Below, in pieces: positions 6,627 through 7,349 of a DNA stretch of 7,349 nt. The notes beneath the pieces are model-generated. The model was not told the DNA's origin. It saw nothing but the letters and a program-made list of their open reading frames with translations, and searched no databases. This stretch comes from Bordetella parapertussis. Lineage in GTDB: Bacteria; Cyanobacteriota; Cyanobacteriia; PCC-6307; Cyanobiaceae. The DNA lies in assembly GCA_943324725.2 (NCBI GenBank), contig CALPMR020000153.1, positions 1-7,349 on the forward strand, in the 5' to 3' direction. The position numbers and the translations under genes were made by a program. How positions within the stretch are numbered: the stretch's first letter is position 1; every line of letters begins with the position of its first letter.

Positions 6627-6672
6627 GAGCCGTTTCCCTCACCACCATCGCCACTCGATTTGGTGGCGGCTC
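6627..6672. repeat. Nested inverted repeat
   Basis: An inner perfect hairpin CGCCAC (6649-6654) / GTGGCG (6663-6668) with an 8-base loop lies next to an outer pair GAGCC (6627-6631) / GGCTC (6668-6672, sharing one base with the inner stem). The 5' side between the stems has a 17-base bulge. It could be a structured RNA or the remains of an element end; no function is assigned. Confidence 0.4.
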
Positions 6673-6849
6673 AAACCATCTAATGTTAGGTATGTCACGG
6701 TAATTGCCTGTGTTCTGCTGCTGAATTTTGCGACTTCTGTTCCTAAGCTCGATGCTTCCTTGTAGCCAGTGCTGGCAATAAGGAGGCGCAATCCCCATAG
6801 TGTTCTCGCGGCAATCTTATTGTCCGCACAATCAAAGGGCTAGATCAAT

Positions 6850-6891
6850 CTGAAGGGCAACAGCTTCCCGGCAACTGCTTAGAGCCTTCAG
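6850..6891. repeat. Inverted repeat CTGAAGG / CCTTCAG with internal direct repeat
   Basis: CTGAAGG (6850-6856) and CCTTCAG (6885-6891) are perfectly complementary across a 28-base loop. Inside lie two near-identical 11-mers, GGCAACAGCTT (6856-6866) and GGCAACTGCTT (6870-6880), 10 of 11 bases matching with a 14-base period. No known element or binding site is recognised. Confidence 0.4.
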
Positions 6892-6915
6892 TGGATGAAT
6901 ATCTGAACTCGTTGT

Positions 6916-6967
6916 CAACTCAGCTAGCCGCCACTGCTTCTTGGTTGTGATATGGCGCTAGCAGTTG
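6916..6967. repeat. Long imperfect inverted repeat
   Basis: CAACT-ca-GCTAGC-c-GCCA (6916-6933) pairs with TGGC-GCTAGC-AGTTG (6953-6967): 15 base pairs interrupted only by a 2-base and a 1-base bulge, around a 19-base loop. This is the strongest secondary-structure candidate in the AT-richer spacer and lies in DNA where such pairing is less expected by chance than in the GC-rich part. It may belong to an untranslated RNA or be a miniature-element relic. Confidence 0.5.
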
Positions 6968-7000
6968 GAAGTGCTTTAATTCGCTTGGTGAGTGATTAGA

Positions 7001-7028
7001 GAAATAAAAACCCCTGCGTTGACAGGGG
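7001..7028 (-). terminator. Intrinsic terminator of the small exported protein gene
   Basis: Read on the - strand: CCCCTG, loop TCAACG, CAGGGG, then TTTTTATTTC. The 6-bp perfect GC-rich stem (7023-7028 with 7011-7016) followed directly by a T-run (7010-7001) is the standard Rho-independent form. It lies 44 bases past the stop codon of the - strand gene ending at 7073, with nothing else to terminate on that side. Confidence 0.85.
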
Positions 7029-7072
7029 CTTGGCGCAACAGGCTTTTGCCCGCTGGAAATTGATGATTTGAA

Positions 7073-7349
7073 CTAGAAAGCAAACCAAACTTGGGTGAAG
7101 GAAGCGCCGATGCCTTGCAGAAAACCTTGCAGCCCGAGCAGCCCTGATGTCACCACCGCTGCTACTTTCCTAGTGGTAGCCGTGTAGTAGGGGGCGGTTA
7201 CTGCGATCATGTTGTGGCTTTTTTGAAGCCCTGCATTGAAATGCATGATGCTTGCATTGGACAATGTGTTGCTGGGCATGGCGCTGATGCTTGTAGCAGT
7301 TCCCTGGCTGAGCGTGTAAGCGCTGGCGGGGGTGACGGCGAGTGGCAGA
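7073..7349 (-). CDS. Small exported protein of unknown function (5' end outside window)
   Basis: The - strand frame is open from the window edge to TAG at 7075-7073, giving 91 residues. It begins LPLAVTPASAYTLSQ, which looks like the end of a signal peptide with cleavage after ASA, so the mature protein would be about 81 residues. The rest is Ala/Thr/Ser/Gly-rich with few charged residues (AVTAPYYTATTRKVAAVVTSG) and ends GASFTQVWFAF, hydrophobic and terminated by Phe. No cysteine, recognisable domain or catalytic motif is visible. An ATG at 7279 would start after the signal-like segment and is less likely to be the real start. Support for a real gene: the open frame reaches the edge, codons at the 5' side favour C/G third positions like the genome, and a strong terminator lies just downstream. 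Codon use towards the 3' end is more AT-tolerant. Family not recognised. Confidence 0.55.
   Translation of the reverse strand, partial: LPLAVTPASAYTLSQGTATSISAMPSNTLSNASIMHFNAGLQKSHNMIAVTAPYYTATTRKVAAVVTSGLLGLQGFLQGIGASFTQVWFAF

Larger units (their letters stand above)
6584..7072. other. AT-richer stretch without a convincing gene
   Basis: About 490 bases between the transposase remnant and the small exported protein gene. Base composition is visibly more AT-rich than anything to the left. The open frames here (up to about 70-90 codons) are unrecognisable, lack family motifs and have stops in every frame at ordinary frequency. I looked for a tRNA, a recognisable transposase and an integrase site and saw none. 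It contains three longer inverted repeats (listed separately), an isolated AAGGAGG at 6780-6786 not followed by a usable gene, and at its right end the terminator of the flanking - strand gene. It is either decayed mobile DNA or an untranslated RNA locus. Confidence 0.6.

Noticed and set aside
6780..6820. AAGGAGG at 6780-6786 as a ribosome site for a gene
   Set aside because: The only start at reasonable distance (a GTG near 6800) opens a frame of about 17 codons without features; treated as chance.
7216..7258. Clustered small palindromes (GGCTT/AAGCC at 7216-7230; TGCATT-GA-AATGCA at 7232-7245, a further TGCATT at 7253-7258) and an A6 run on the - strand as a frameshift site
   Set aside because: They lie inside the likely coding frame, the stems are short, and no alternative frame after the A6 run gives a better protein.

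Overview
The window looks like a chromosomal segment of a high-GC cyanobacterium, most plausibly a picocyanobacterium of the Synechococcus/Cyanobium type. The reasons are very GC-rich coding DNA, a full-length biosynthetic arginine decarboxylase, a CHASE2 receptor adenylate cyclase next to a FecR-domain protein, weak Shine-Dalgarno sites and several GTG starts. The organism assignment is an inference; no rRNA or other taxonomic marker is present.

Left part (1-2490, + strand): the 3' end of a FecR-domain protein (cut by the window edge) is followed after about 100 bases by a complete CHASE2-type class III adenylate cyclase with all catalytic residues. The two probably form one envelope-sensing/cAMP signalling module. 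Middle (2474-4476, - strand): speA, arginine decarboxylase, converges on the cyclase gene; a hairpin overlapping the speA stop codon may end both transcripts. A 140-base divergent spacer carrying a perfect 7-bp inverted repeat separates speA from a + strand gene (4617-5432) for a secreted outer-membrane beta-barrel protein.

Right part (5433-7349): this is accessory in character. A Phd/YefM antitoxin and PIN-domain (VapC-like) toxin form a GTGA-overlapping operon on the - strand, with a candidate autoregulatory operator just upstream. Next comes a decayed fragment of an IS3-family transposase, with an internal deletion. Beyond that, base composition becomes visibly more AT-rich, and about 490 bases hold no convincing gene but several inverted repeats. 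At the right edge is the 3' end of a small exported protein of unknown function on the - strand, followed by a textbook intrinsic terminator.

No rRNA, tRNA, CRISPR array or complete mobile element was seen. The least explained parts are the FecR/CHASE2-cyclase pair, the structured AT-rich spacer and the small exported protein.
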